Positions 43,715-51,717 are shown, numbered from the stretch's first letter. The stretch is 64,000 nt of DNA from Luteibacter anthropi (GCF_011759365.1 NZ_JAARLZ010000010.1:1-64000); one strand, 5' to 3'. Notes: a model not told the origin generated them from the letters alone. Made by a program: numbers and translations.

Positions 43715-43718
43715 GGCA

Positions 43719-43991
43719 TCAGGCTTCTTTGGTGAGCGAGCCATGACCCTTCGGGGTCTGGATCGACGTGCAGGTGCCGGTCGGCACGTTCTTCCATGCG
43801 TTCTTCTGGTAGTCGGCCTTGGCGGTACCGGCGCAGGTGGTGCCCGGACCGGCGGCACAGTCGTTCTGGCCGGCCTTGGCGACGCCCCAGCACTTTTCGA
43901 CCTTGGGCTGGGCCGCGTCGTCGGCATGGGTGGCACCGGCCACGAGAGCAGCAACGGCGAAGGCGAACGAGGCGGCGTGACGATGGTTCAT
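43719..43991 (-). CDS. bufA1: Cys-containing periplasmic bufferin precursor, BufA1 (DUF2282) type
   Basis: 90 residues. Signal peptide [20 protein letters not shown], cut near THA-23; the mature chain carries four Cys at 34, 45, 53 and 74 in the DUF2282 pattern [39 protein letters not shown]2282 members are the BufA1 precursors of copper-binding bufferins. GGAGATC before the ATG is a good binding site. First gene of the operon, downstream of a SigF-type promoter. Confidence 0.92.
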   Translation of the reverse strand: MNHRHAASFAFAVAALVAGATHADDAAQPKVEKCWGVAKAGQNDCAAGPGTTCAGTAKADYQKNAWKNVPTGTCTSIQTPKGHGSLTKEA

Positions 43992-44036
43992 GACGATCTC
44001 CTGGACTTGCCGGGCACGGCGCCCGGGTTCATCCAT

Positions 44037-44066
44037 TCATTCGCCACGGCGAGCGGATCGGTTACA
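44037..44066 (-). promoter_or_regulatory. SigF-type ECF promoter of the bufA1 operon
   Basis: Minus strand: TGTAACC (44066-44060), 16-base spacer, CGAATGA (44043-44037). Leader to bufA1 is about 40 bases. Faces away from the nrsF promoter; the -35 boxes are 19 bp apart, separated by an AT-rich T7 tract. Confidence 0.85.
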
Positions 44067-44085
44067 AATTTTTTTGCTTCGATTC

Positions 44086-44115
44086 TGTAACCGGCGACCT
44101 CGCGCGCGCGAATAG
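44086..44115 (+). promoter_or_regulatory. SigF-type ECF promoter of the nrsF1-sigF-nrsF2 operon
   Basis: TGTAACC (44086-44092), 16-base spacer, CGAATAG (44109-44115), then six bases before the nrsF1 ATG. The circuit is therefore autoregulated and the mRNA is probably leaderless. Confidence 0.85.
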
Positions 44116-44121
44116 CCAGAC

Positions 44122-44763
44122 ATGCACACCCGAGACCTCATCGATACCCTCGCCAGCAACCTGCGCCCCGTGCGCCGCCACGCCGTGGCGCGACGGCTGG
44201 CGTGGTCGTCGACGCTGGGGGTCGGTGTCGCCCTGGCCCTGCTGCTTACCTTTGGCGGCATGCGCGACGACCTGCCCGCCGTGCTCGACAACCCGGTATT
44301 CTGGCTGAAGGCGCTGTTTCCGGCGACGGTGGCGGCGGCGGCACTGCTGCTGGCGGCGCGACTGGCACGACCGGGGCAGCCCACGCGCTGGGCATGGCTG
44401 CTGGTGGCCCTGCCGTTGCTGGCAGTCTGGGTCGCTTCGGCCTGGGTACTGGAAACCGCCCCGGCCGCGCTGCGCATGCCCATGGTGCTGGGGCATACCT
44501 GGCGGGTGGCCACCTTCAACATCCTTGCGCTGTCGCTACCCACGTTCGCGGCAACCTTCTGGGCCGTGCGCGGACTGGCACCCACGCGGCTCCGGCTGGC
44601 GGGCATGGGGGCGGGCGTGCTTGCCGGCGCGCAGGCCGTGCTGGTCTATACGCTGTACTGCACCGAGATGGCGGCGCCTTTCTGGGGCACCTGGTATGTG
44701 CTGGGCATGCTGCTGCCGACGCTGGCGGGTGCCTGGCTGGGACCGAGGCTGTTGCGATGGTGA
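44122..44763 (+). CDS. nrsF1: NrsF/DUF1109 anti-sigma factor, Ala130 variant
   Basis: 213 residues, six membrane helices (clearest: LGVGVALALLLTFGG, ALFPATVAAAALLLAA, WLLVALPLLAVWVASAWVL). DUF1109 family: in Caulobacter NrsF holds SigF inactive at the membrane until metal stress. Of the two cysteines important there, Cys180 is kept (LYCTEMAAPFWGTWYVLGM) but the other position reads GHTWRVATFN, with Ala130. It is therefore predicted to sense differently or not at all. First gene after a SigF-type promoter, no Shine-Dalgarno. Confidence 0.88.
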   Translation: MHTRDLIDTLASNLRPVRRHAVARRLAWSSTLGVGVALALLLTFGGMRDDLPAVLDNPVFWLKALFPATVAAAALLLAARLARPGQPTRWAWLLVALPLLAVWVASAWVLETAPAALRMPMVLGHTWRVATFNILALSLPTFAATFWAVRGLAPTRLRLAGMGAGVLAGAQAVLVYTLYCTEMAAPFWGTWYVLGMLLPTLAGAWLGPRLLRW

Positions 44764-44777
44764 GCACGCTCCCGCTA

Positions 44778-44783
44778 TACCAT
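44778..44783 (+). promoter_or_regulatory. Possible internal -10 box before sigF
   Basis: TACCAT five bases before the sigF ATG, with TTGCGA 18 bases further upstream as a possible -35. Could provide basal leaderless sigF expression from the housekeeping sigma. Confidence 0.35.
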
Positions 44784-44788
44784 CGCCC

Positions 44789-45376
44789 ATGGATGCGCCG
44801 CCGATGACTCCGAACCCGACCGCACCGGCTCCGTCGCCGGCCGAGATCGCGTTGCGCGGCAGCTTCATCGCCGGCCTGCGTGGCGACGCGGCCGAGTACC
44901 GGCGTTTCCTGGATGGCCTGACGGGTTTCATGCGCGCTTACCTGCGCCGGCGCCTGCCGCGTGCGCAGGACGACGTGGAGGACATCCTCCAGGAGACCCT
45001 GCTGGCCGTGCACAACGCGCGTCATACGTATCGCGAGGATCAACCGCTCACCAGCTGGGTCCACGCGATTGCCCGCTACAAGCTCATGGATTTTTTCCGC
45101 GCGCACGCGCGCCGCGAGGCCCTGCACGATCCGCTCGATGACGATGCCCGCATCTTCGTGGATTCGGACGTGGAGCCGGCCAATGCGCGGCGCGACGTGG
45201 GCCGTTTGCTGGAATCCCTGCCTGAGCGCCACCGGTTGCCGATCGAGATGGTGAAACTGCAGGGTTTGTCCGTGGCGGAGGCGGCCAAAAAGAGCGGCAT
45301 GTCCGAATCGGCTGTGAAGGTGGGCGTGCACCGGGGCCTGAAGGCCCTGGCCGCCAGCCTGCGAGGTTCCTTATGA
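44789..45376 (+). CDS. sigF: ECF sigma factor, SigF-like
   Basis: 195 residues. Sigma region 2 (FLDGLTGFMRAYLRRRLPRA, DDVEDILQETLLAVHNARHT, SWVHAIARYKLMDFFRAHAR) and region 4 (LESLPERHRLPIEMVKLQGL, SVAEAAKKSGMSESAVKVGV, HRGLKAL) are both complete. It directs RNA polymerase to the TGTAACC-N16-CGAAT promoters. Start is ATG 44789 or 44804; no Shine-Dalgarno is visible at either. The stop overlaps nrsF2 by four bases (ATGA). Confidence 0.9.
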   Translation: MDAPPMTPNPTAPAPSPAEIALRGSFIAGLRGDAAEYRRFLDGLTGFMRAYLRRRLPRAQDDVEDILQETLLAVHNARHTYREDQPLTSWVHAIARYKLMDFFRAHARREALHDPLDDDARIFVDSDVEPANARRDVGRLLESLPERHRLPIEMVKLQGLSVAEAAKKSGMSESAVKVGVHRGLKALAASLRGSL

Positions 45377-46014
45377 AAACCGATGACCTGATTGCCATGC
45401 TTGCCAGCGAGGCACCGGCGGTGGATCCCCACCAGCCGGCACGCCGGTATGCGCTGGCTGCATTGGCAGGGCTGGCGGGTGCGTTGCTGCTCATGGTGGC
45501 GATGCTTGGCCTGCGCCCTGATATTTCCGACGCGATCCGCCTGCCCATGTTCTGGTGTCGCATGGCGTATGCCGCGAGCATTGCCGGGGTTTCGTTGTGG
45601 GCCGTGAGCCGTCTTGCACGCCCGGGCATGCCGATGGGGCCGCGCTGGTCGGTGGTGGCGTTTCCCGTTGCCATCGCATGGGTGGCAGCGGTGTGCATCC
45701 TTGCGCATGCAAACATGGAAGACCGCGTGCCGATGGTGATGGGGCATACGTGGAAGGTGTGCGCCATACTGATCGCCACGCTTTCGGTGCCGGCATTCGT
45801 CGCGATGTTGTTTGCGGTACGCGGCATGGCCCCGGTGCGGCCCCGGGCAACGGCGGCGGCCGTGGGCTTGTTCGCAGGTGCGACGGCAACCGTGGCCTAT
45901 TGCCTGCACTGCCCGGAAATGGCGCCCCCCTTCTGGGCCCTGTGGTATCTCGTCGGCATGCTGGTCCCCGCCGCCATCGGCGCCCTGATCGGCCCCCGCG
46001 CCCTCCGCTGGTAA
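45373..46014 (+). CDS. nrsF2: NrsF/DUF1109 anti-sigma factor with both cysteines
   Basis: 213 residues, six membrane helices, about half identical in pattern to NrsF1. Both conserved cysteines are present: Cys130 in GHTWKVCAILIATLSVPAF and Cys180 in YCLHCPEMAPPFWALWYLVG; it also has extra Cys at 62, 108 and 177. This is the canonical, presumably metal- or oxidant-sensing copy. Translationally coupled to sigF, which should keep sigma and anti-sigma in balance. Confidence 0.9.
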   Translation: MKTDDLIAMLASEAPAVDPHQPARRYALAALAGLAGALLLMVAMLGLRPDISDAIRLPMFWCRMAYAASIAGVSLWAVSRLARPGMPMGPRWSVVAFPVAIAWVAAVCILAHANMEDRVPMVMGHTWKVCAILIATLSVPAFVAMLFAVRGMAPVRPRATAAAVGLFAGATATVAYCLHCPEMAPPFWALWYLVGMLVPAAIGALIGPRALRW

Positions 46015-46020
46015 CCCCCC

Positions 46021-46048
46021 TGTAGGAGCGCGCCTCGCGCGCGACCGG
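46021..46048. repeat. REP-like repeat after nrsF2
   Basis: Inverse-orientation copy (TGTAGGAGCGCGCCTCGCGC then GCGACCGG), six bases after the nrsF2 stop; may act as transcript end structure. Confidence 0.85.
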
Positions 46049-46420
46049 TTGGAACGGTGTCGCTCCGTAGTAAAGCGGCCCTTGTGGTGCGTCGCTCCGT
46101 AGGGTGGGCTCGCCTGTCGGCCTCGCGCTCGGCGCGTGTGGCGTGGTCGCCTGGAGGCGACGGGGGCGGCCCTTGGCGCGCCGGCCTGCGGTGTCCCTCG
46201 GGAAAGGAGGAGCCGCTGCGCGGCTCAGTGTCTTATGGCTAGCGCCCCTTCGGGCACGGCGAGCGTGCGGGGTTTTTCGACTCGGCTCCTGCCTCGGCGA
46301 AAAAGGCCGGCCTTCCTGGCCGGCCCCGCTACGCGGCCTTATCCGCCCGCTCCCCTCACCTCCATCAAGTCGCGCCAAGGGCCGCCCCCGCCGCCTCTCC
46401 CAAACGTGATCGCAGGCTGT
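46049..46420. other. GC-rich intergenic region without recognised gene
   Basis: About 370 bp of low-complexity, palindrome-rich sequence (for example GGCCGGCC pairs near 46305-46325 and a GCCGCTGCGCGGC hairpin near 46210). Several frames are open only because of high GC; none has a binding site or recognisable protein. Confidence 0.4.
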
Positions 46421-46507
46421 TGTAGGAGCGCGCCTGCGCGCGACCGGTTGTCGCGAATACCATCATCGTTTCGATACCACCGGTCGCGCGCAAGGCGCGC
46501 TCCTACA
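46421..46507. repeat. Compound REP doublet (BIME-like), left copy
   Basis: Inverse REP 46421-46447, a 31-bp spacer (GTCGCGAATACCATCATCG...), forward REP 46479-46507. The same spacer occurs in inverse at 47103-47133, so the whole 87-bp unit is duplicated in inverted orientation around two small genes. Confidence 0.85.
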
Positions 46508-46533
46508 GGGATACGGTGTCGTCAGGCGCATCG

Positions 46534-46824
46534 CTACCGAGACATCCCCCAAAGCCAAACCGTCCCCAGCGACGCACCCACCAATCCCGCACTCGCCGCT
46601 TCAAACACCATCCCCGGCCACACCTCCCGCGGCAGCAGACACCCGTGCGTCGCCATATCGCCCACGGCAAACGACCCGGCGATAAACGCCACAAACGACA
46701 ACACCGAAAACATCCGCGCCCCCGTCGCCAGCGAACAGCTCTGGCCATAACTGCTCATGTAGACAAGCAGGTTCACCACCAGCAACACCAGCGCGACACC
46801 CACTTCCCACAGCCCCGCAATCAT
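46534..46824 (-). CDS. Small membrane protein, three transmembrane segments
   Basis: 96 residues with hydrophobic segments at about 8-25 (GVALVLLVVNLLVYMSSYG), 38-56 (MFSVLSFVAFIAGSFAVG) and 74-93. Two Cys are near predicted membrane borders. No family recognised. GGGAGGG five bases upstream of the ATG supports translation. Enclosed with the next gene between inverted REP doublets. Confidence 0.65.
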   Translation of the reverse strand: MIAGLWEVGVALVLLVVNLLVYMSSYGQSCSLATGARMFSVLSFVAFIAGSFAVGDMATHGCLLPREVWPGMVFEAASAGLVGASLGTVWLWGMSR

Positions 46825-46853
46825 TTCGGCCCTCCCAGCGCACGCACCTCGTC

Positions 46854-47057
46854 TCACATACGCCGCACGTTCGCCTGCCTGGTGCATTGCAGGCCCATGC
46901 GATAGAGCACGTTGACGCCGGACATCGCCCGGGCCACACAGCGTTGATTCAGCAATTCGGTTTCGGCCATGTATTCCGTAAGGACGGACTGCATCGCCTC
47001 GGCATATGCCTGCCACGTGGTCACATCGGCTTTGGCGCTGATCGATTCGATATCCAT
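46854..47057 (-). CDS. Small hypothetical helical protein
   Basis: 67 residues (MDIESISAKADVTTWQAYAE..., ending QCTRQANVRRM), predicted mostly alpha-helical with a Gln/Glu-rich middle and two Cys. Reads into the small membrane protein gene 29 bp downstream; the two probably form an operon and might be a pair such as a membrane protein with a soluble partner. No family recognised. Confidence 0.5.
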   Translation of the reverse strand: MDIESISAKADVTTWQAYAEAMQSVLTEYMAETELLNQRCVARAMSGVNVLYRMGLQCTRQANVRRM

Positions 47058-47075
47058 CGTGCGACACGCGCCCCC

Positions 47076-47162
47076 TGTAGGAGCGTGCTTGCGCGCGATC
47101 GGTGGTATCAAAACGATGATGGTTTTCGCGACAACCGGTCGCGCGCAGGCGCGCTCCTACAA
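47076..47162. repeat. Compound REP doublet (BIME-like), right inverted copy
   Basis: Inverse REP 47076-47102, spacer TGGTATCAAAACGATGATGG... (reverse complement of the left spacer with a few changes), forward REP 47134-47162. Confidence 0.85.
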
Positions 47163-47452
47163 CAAGCTGCGATAACGATGGGTAGAGGCCGCTCAGGGTG
47201 AGAATGCCGCGTCCAAGCGACGGACGGGGTCATGACCTAGACCTCACCATGACCTTATACCTTGTTCTAAGCAGGGTTGCAGGTAAGTGGTCGTGGAGTG
47301 TTCTAAGCACCCGGGGGCGGCGCTTTCACCGCAAGGGTGAACGACGGTTGCCTGTGCTTCTTCGCATCCGATCCACAGGCAACCATGTGGTAACGCATCA
47401 GAGCGACTCCGTATTGTCTGTAGGTGTGTGTCTTAAAATCCACCACACGTTA
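47163..47452. other. Intergenic region downstream of the FAAL-P450 gene
   Basis: 290 bp without a gene. Two hairpins stand near its right side: TTCACC/GGTGAA at about 47325-47341 and a perfect 11-bp stem GGTTGCCTGTG / CACAGGCAACC at 47346-47384 with a 17-base loop. They lie 70-130 bases after the stop of the minus-strand giant gene and may end its transcript, though no T-run is present. Confidence 0.45.
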
Positions 47453-50400
47453 TCAGCCGCCACGAGCTTTGATCCGGACCCGCTGGCTTTCAAAGCCATT
47501 GAGCAAGCGACTTTGTCTACGGACAGCCCCTCCAGCTTCCGGCTCGATATCCAGGCTAAGTAGTGCATCGAGCGCTGCCGCGACTTCGACTCTTGCCAGA
47601 GCCGCCCCGATGCAATAGTGCGGGCCATGCGAGAACGCAACATGTCGACTTGCATTCCGCTTCAGATCCAGGACGTCCGGATTGGAAAACACTTCCGGAT
47701 CTCGATTGGCCGAAATCAAACTCAGGATGACTGGATTACCTTTGGGAATAGTTACACCTCCGACCAGGGCATCCTCCCTTGTCATCCGAAGAACCATGGA
47801 AATTGGCGGATCGTAGCGGAGGAACTCATCCACAAGCGTCACCATGGGAACCTGCCCGCTTCTGGCATACCGTAATTGTTCGGGATGATCAAACATGGCA
47901 GCCATGGCATTTCCAATGGCGGCAGTCGCAGTTTCAAAGCCTGCAGTGAACAAGAAGACGCAGTTTGACACGACTTCGTCACGTGAAAGCTCCCCCTTCC
48001 TTTCCATACGCGAAAGCCTACCCATGAAGCTTTCTTCGGCGCCGGACCATTGATCGACATGCCGCCCCAGATATGCCCGCACATTCTTTTCCGCTTGAAC
48101 GACGCGGCTCGTATCATCGACTGAAATCAAGGGATCAAGTCCGACGAACAAATCGTGCGCCCAGGTCCTGATAGCCGACTCGTCGACCTCTGGTATTTCG
48201 AGAATGTCCATCACCACGCTAACCGGTAGCGGACGGGCCACATCTCGAATAATGTCTGGCGATTCGCACGCAACCATCGCTTCAACAAGCGTTCGCGCAC
48301 GATCACGCGCGATGAATGACCACCGTTTTATTGCATCGGCGTGAAATACCTTACCAAAGGCACTTCGCAAACGCGCATGCTGTGGGTCATCCACAAACAG
48401 CATGACGTCGTTATATAAACGGGCCAGTGGAAGCTGCTCCTGCTGCCGGTACCATCCAGTAAGCACCGATGGCTTGAGCCCGTCGCCTCCGATATCAAGG
48501 AGCGGGCGATCAGGAAGTTGCATATGACGAAGATCGGCCGAATAGCGTTTGTCACGCAATGCTTCCGATACAACGCCGTATCCGGTAATCCAATATACCC
48601 CTGTGACATCCCTGTGCACCGGTCCAGCTGTCAAGAGCTGCCTCAACAAAGGATAAGGATGATCTACCGCCATAGAATGAAAGGGATCAAACCGAACACT
48701 CCCGCCATTGATCTGCAGAGCCGCGCCGGCCTCCCTTGGATTCTGACGGTGTCGCATACCCGCACTTGCAAGCGGCACGTCCTCGGCCCTGCTGCACAAC
48801 AACGCCGCAATATCTTTTACATGCCCACCCAATACCAGTGAAAAATGATCACCATCAACGGGCACGATATCAAGCTGCCCGCAGTAGTGGATCCATCCAA
48901 GGTCATCATCCATAAAATGACCTTTTATTCGCCGCAACGGATGTATTGACTCGCCGGGAAAGCCTTCTTTCGCCCTGAAAAGGCTCACTTTCCCCCTGTA
49001 CCATTTCGGGCGGTAGGCCAACATGGCACGAAAACTGGCCGCATGTACCTGAAGCAAGCGCTCCACGCTTGCCCCTGATGGAACGATATGACTCTGGTTG
49101 ACAGCCTTATCTACCTCGACAGATTTCACATCATCCGGATTTTCCATGAAGGAGCGACAGGCTTCGACATCTCGCTGCTCTCCTCCGGATCGCCTTAGCA
49201 CGTTCCGAAGCTCATACATCGCCATGTCCCTGTCCGAAGCAGCAGGACTGGACTCATCGACACCGTTCTCGATATGAACCGTATCAAGAAGAACCACATG
49301 CGTGACAACATCGCCATTGGCATCCAGCTGCCTGGCGAGTTCAAGTGCCACAACGCCACCGAACGAATGCCCTGCCAGCATGTAAGGCCCTTCGGGCTGC
49401 AATCGATGGACTTCATCGAAGAAAATGGCTGCCATTTCTTCCACGGAGCCTACAGGCACCTCTCCCTCAAGCAATCCCGGAGGTTGAAGCCCCATCAAGG
49501 AATGACGTGGCGCCATCGCCTTAGCCAGTTCCCGAAGATACATGACGGCACCGCCCAATCCGCCAATGCAGAAAACAGGCGAGGGTGGCTTGATTGAGGC
49601 GAGAGAAACAGACCGCTTCCCATCCGCCACAACGCCCATGGATTCCTCCCGCCGCCCTCCTCGATAGAGGACATCGATCAGTTCATCGAAGGTCAGGTCC
49701 TCCATCATCAAAGCCAAAGGCATCTTTACGCCGAAGCGACTCTCAATCCGCCCCGCCATATCCATGACCGACAGCGAATCGATACCAATACTTGTGATCC
49801 GGGCCGACCCGGAAAGCATGGAGAAGTCGATACCATTCATGCTTTGGGCAAGCATATCGATAAGCTCGTGCCTGAGTTGGTCCCTGCCAACATCCGGCGT
49901 AACCCTGCGTCGATCTCCTCCCTTATCACCTGCCGATACACGATTTTCCATAGGTATCAGGTCCAGCTGATTTCGCTCATAGCGTTTTCGGCATGCCCGC
50001 CGCATCAACTTTCCACTGGACGTCTTGTCGATACTACGAGTCTTCACAAGGACGACTTCAGCATTGAACCCGTGGTTATCGCGTATCGCCGTTCGAATTG
50101 ACCAAGCCATGTCCTCCACATTTTCCGGCGCTCCCCCGCCGATTTCAGCAACAACGACCACGCGCTCCTGCTCATCGCCTGTGGAGAAGGCAATGACCGC
50201 CCCTCTTGTGACGCCCGGCACGCTCTCCGCAGTTACCTCGATATCTTGCGGATAGTAATTTTTACCTCGCAGGACCATGACGTCTTTCAGGCGCCCGGAG
50301 ATGTAAAGATTGCCCTCGTGAATGAAACCCAGGTCACCCGTACGCATCCATGACCTGCCATCACCAGCCAGAGAATTACCAAACTCCGGAGCAGATGCAT

Positions 50401-51646
50401 GATTTCGATAGCCCTGCGCCACCATCGCGCCCGCAATCCACACCTCACCCACGGTGTCATCGCCAGCGCAGACCTCGCCCATGGCATTGACGATATGCAG
50501 ATCAACGCCTTCTACGGCGCAGCCCACGGATACCAGTCGTTTCGCATCCGGTGCATTCGTAACCTCCACCCTCCCATCATTTAATGCTTCCTTCGAAAGG
50601 CATAATGCTTTGGCCCCACCACCGAAAGGCGCGCTGGCGACGGACAAAACGGCTTCTGCCAGGCCGTAGGCCGGCATGAGAGCGGCTGGATTCATGCCTT
50701 GCGCCGTTGCAAAACCAAGGAACGAATCAATGGTCGATGACCTCACCATCTCCGCCCCGATAAGGACAATCTTGAGAGTACTCAGATCGTAGGTTCCAGG
50801 AGCTGAAGTACCGATGCGGTCAACAAGATAGTCCAATGCGAAATTGGGCGCTCCGGTATCCGTCGCGTTGAATCGATCTATCGCGAGCATCCAGCAGGAG
50901 GGTGTCCGGAGAAAGTCGACGGGTGACATGACATAAGCGGTACAACCACATGCAGCGGGAATAAATACGGCGAGGGCAAGCCCCATGTCATGGTATACCG
51001 GCAACCACGTGACAATGCGGCGATGTTCGTCAAGCTGTCCCCGGTACCGGGTCATACGCATATTGGCCGCGATATTACCGTGGCTAAGCATCACTCCCTT
51101 CGGTTGGCCGGTGGAGCCCGATGTGTACTGGAGCATTGCGACGGCATCTGGATCGATAGGCCAATGATCCTCACTCACTTGCGTGACCTGGTCATCTTCC
51201 AGCTCCGCCATGCTGAGCCAGCGGATTCGATCCATGCCATCGGCCATCGCGGACATTGCCCTCGCGGCTGCAATGACCTGATGGCTTCCTATCGCCATAC
51301 GGATGTCCGCGTCGCGAATCATGGAACTTAGGCGCGGCAGGGTCCGATCAAGGCGTCGAGCGTCTGGCGGATATGCCGGAACAGCTACATGCCCGGACAA
51401 GAAGCACGCTAGCAGTGCCACCTGGAAATCCGGACCTGACTCGAAAAGCAACAAAATACGTTCGTCTTCCGGACACAGCTGACGAAGACGGTATGCCATT
51501 CGTGTCGCCCGGCGCCACCAGCTGGAAAATGTCAGCTTGGATGTGATATTTCCATCGCCGTCAAGAAACGTCGCGGCAACCTGAAGCGGATCGTGCTCCG
51601 CCCATCGACGGATCGATTCGTGCAGAAGAGCCTCTCCGTGGTTCAT
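47453..51646 (-). CDS. Single-chain FAAL - ACP - thioesterase - cytochrome P450
   Basis: 1397 residues, four enzyme domains. Fatty acyl-AMP ligase (1-565): YTSGSTGQPKG near 175, WLPVYHDMGL, YGLAEAVLS, SGRLKDVMVLRGKNYYPQD. Acyl carrier (about 590-665) with phosphopantetheine Ser624 in GIDSL. Type I thioesterase (about 690-980) with Ser761 in AGHSFGG. P450 (about 1000-1397): I-helix FTAGFETATA, EFLR, haem Cys1345 in FSHGPHYCIG. The ligase should activate a free fatty acid onto the carrier, the P450 oxidise the bound chain, and the thioesterase release it; order and product are inference. GGAGG eight bases upstream supports ATG 51646. GC is visibly lower than in the flanks, suggesting transfer. 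Confidence 0.93.
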   Translation of the reverse strand: MNHGEALLHESIRRWAEHDPLQVAATFLDGDGNITSKLTFSSWWRRATRMAYRLRQLCPEDERILLLFESGPDFQVALLACFLSGHVAVPAYPPDARRLDRTLPRLSSMIRDADIRMAIGSHQVIAAARAMSAMADGMDRIRWLSMAELEDDQVTQVSEDHWPIDPDAVAMLQYTSGSTGQPKGVMLSHGNIAANMRMTRYRGQLDEHRRIVTWLPVYHDMGLALAVFIPAACGCTAYVMSPVDFLRTPSCWMLAIDRFNATDTGAPNFALDYLVDRIGTSAPGTYDLSTLKIVLIGAEMVRSSTIDSFLGFATAQGMNPAALMPAYGLAEAVLSVASAPFGGGAKALCLSKEALNDGRVEVTNAPDAKRLVSVGCAVEGVDLHIVNAMGEVCAGDDTVGEVWIAGAMVAQGYRNHASAPEFGNSLAGDGRSWMRTGDLGFIHEGNLYISGRLKDVMVLRGKNYYPQDIEVTAESVPGVTRGAVIAFSTGDEQERVVVVAEIGGGAPENVEDMAWSIRTAIRDNHGFNAEVVLVKTRSIDKTSSGKLMRRACRKRYERNQLDLIPMENRVSAGDKGGDRRRVTPDVGRDQLRHELIDMLAQSMNGIDFSMLSGSARITSIGIDSLSVMDMAGRIESRFGVKMPLALMMEDLTFDELIDVLYRGGRREESMGVVADGKRSVSLASIKPPSPVFCIGGLGGAVMYLRELAKAMAPRHSLMGLQPPGLLEGEVPVGSVEEMAAIFFDEVHRLQPEGPYMLAGHSFGGVVALELARQLDANGDVVTHVVLLDTVHIENGVDESSPAASDRDMAMYELRNVLRRSGGEQRDVEACRSFMENPDDVKSVEVDKAVNQSHIVPSGASVERLLQVHAASFRAMLAYRPKWYRGKVSLFRAKEGFPGESIHPLRRIKGHFMDDDLGWIHYCGQLDIVPVDGDHFSLVLGGHVKDIAALLCSRAEDVPLASAGMRHRQNPREAGAALQINGGSVRFDPFHSMAVDHPYPLLRQLLTAGPVHRDVTGVYWITGYGVVSEALRDKRYSADLRHMQLPDRPLLDIGGDGLKPSVLTGWYRQQEQLPLARLYNDVMLFVDDPQHARLRSAFGKVFHADAIKRWSFIARDRARTLVEAMVACESPDIIRDVARPLPVSVVMDILEIPEVDESAIRTWAHDLFVGLDPLISVDDTSRVVQAEKNVRAYLGRHVDQWSGAEESFMGRLSRMERKGELSRDEVVSNCVFLFTAGFETATAAIGNAMAAMFDHPEQLRYARSGQVPMVTLVDEFLRYDPPISMVLRMTREDALVGGVTIPKGNPVILSLISANRDPEVFSNPDVLDLKRNASRHVAFSHGPHYCIGAALARVEVAAALDALLSLDIEPEAGGAVRRQSRLLNGFESQRVRIKARGG

Positions 51647-51717
51647 GGGCACAGCCTCCATCAAGGCGTCATCAGTGACGCCTGAGCCCTACTCTCCCTC
51701 ACCCGGTATCCACAATA

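Noticed and set aside
46049-46420. Open frames in the GC-rich gap after nrsF2
   Set aside because: No recognisable protein and palindrome-rich DNA; open by composition only.
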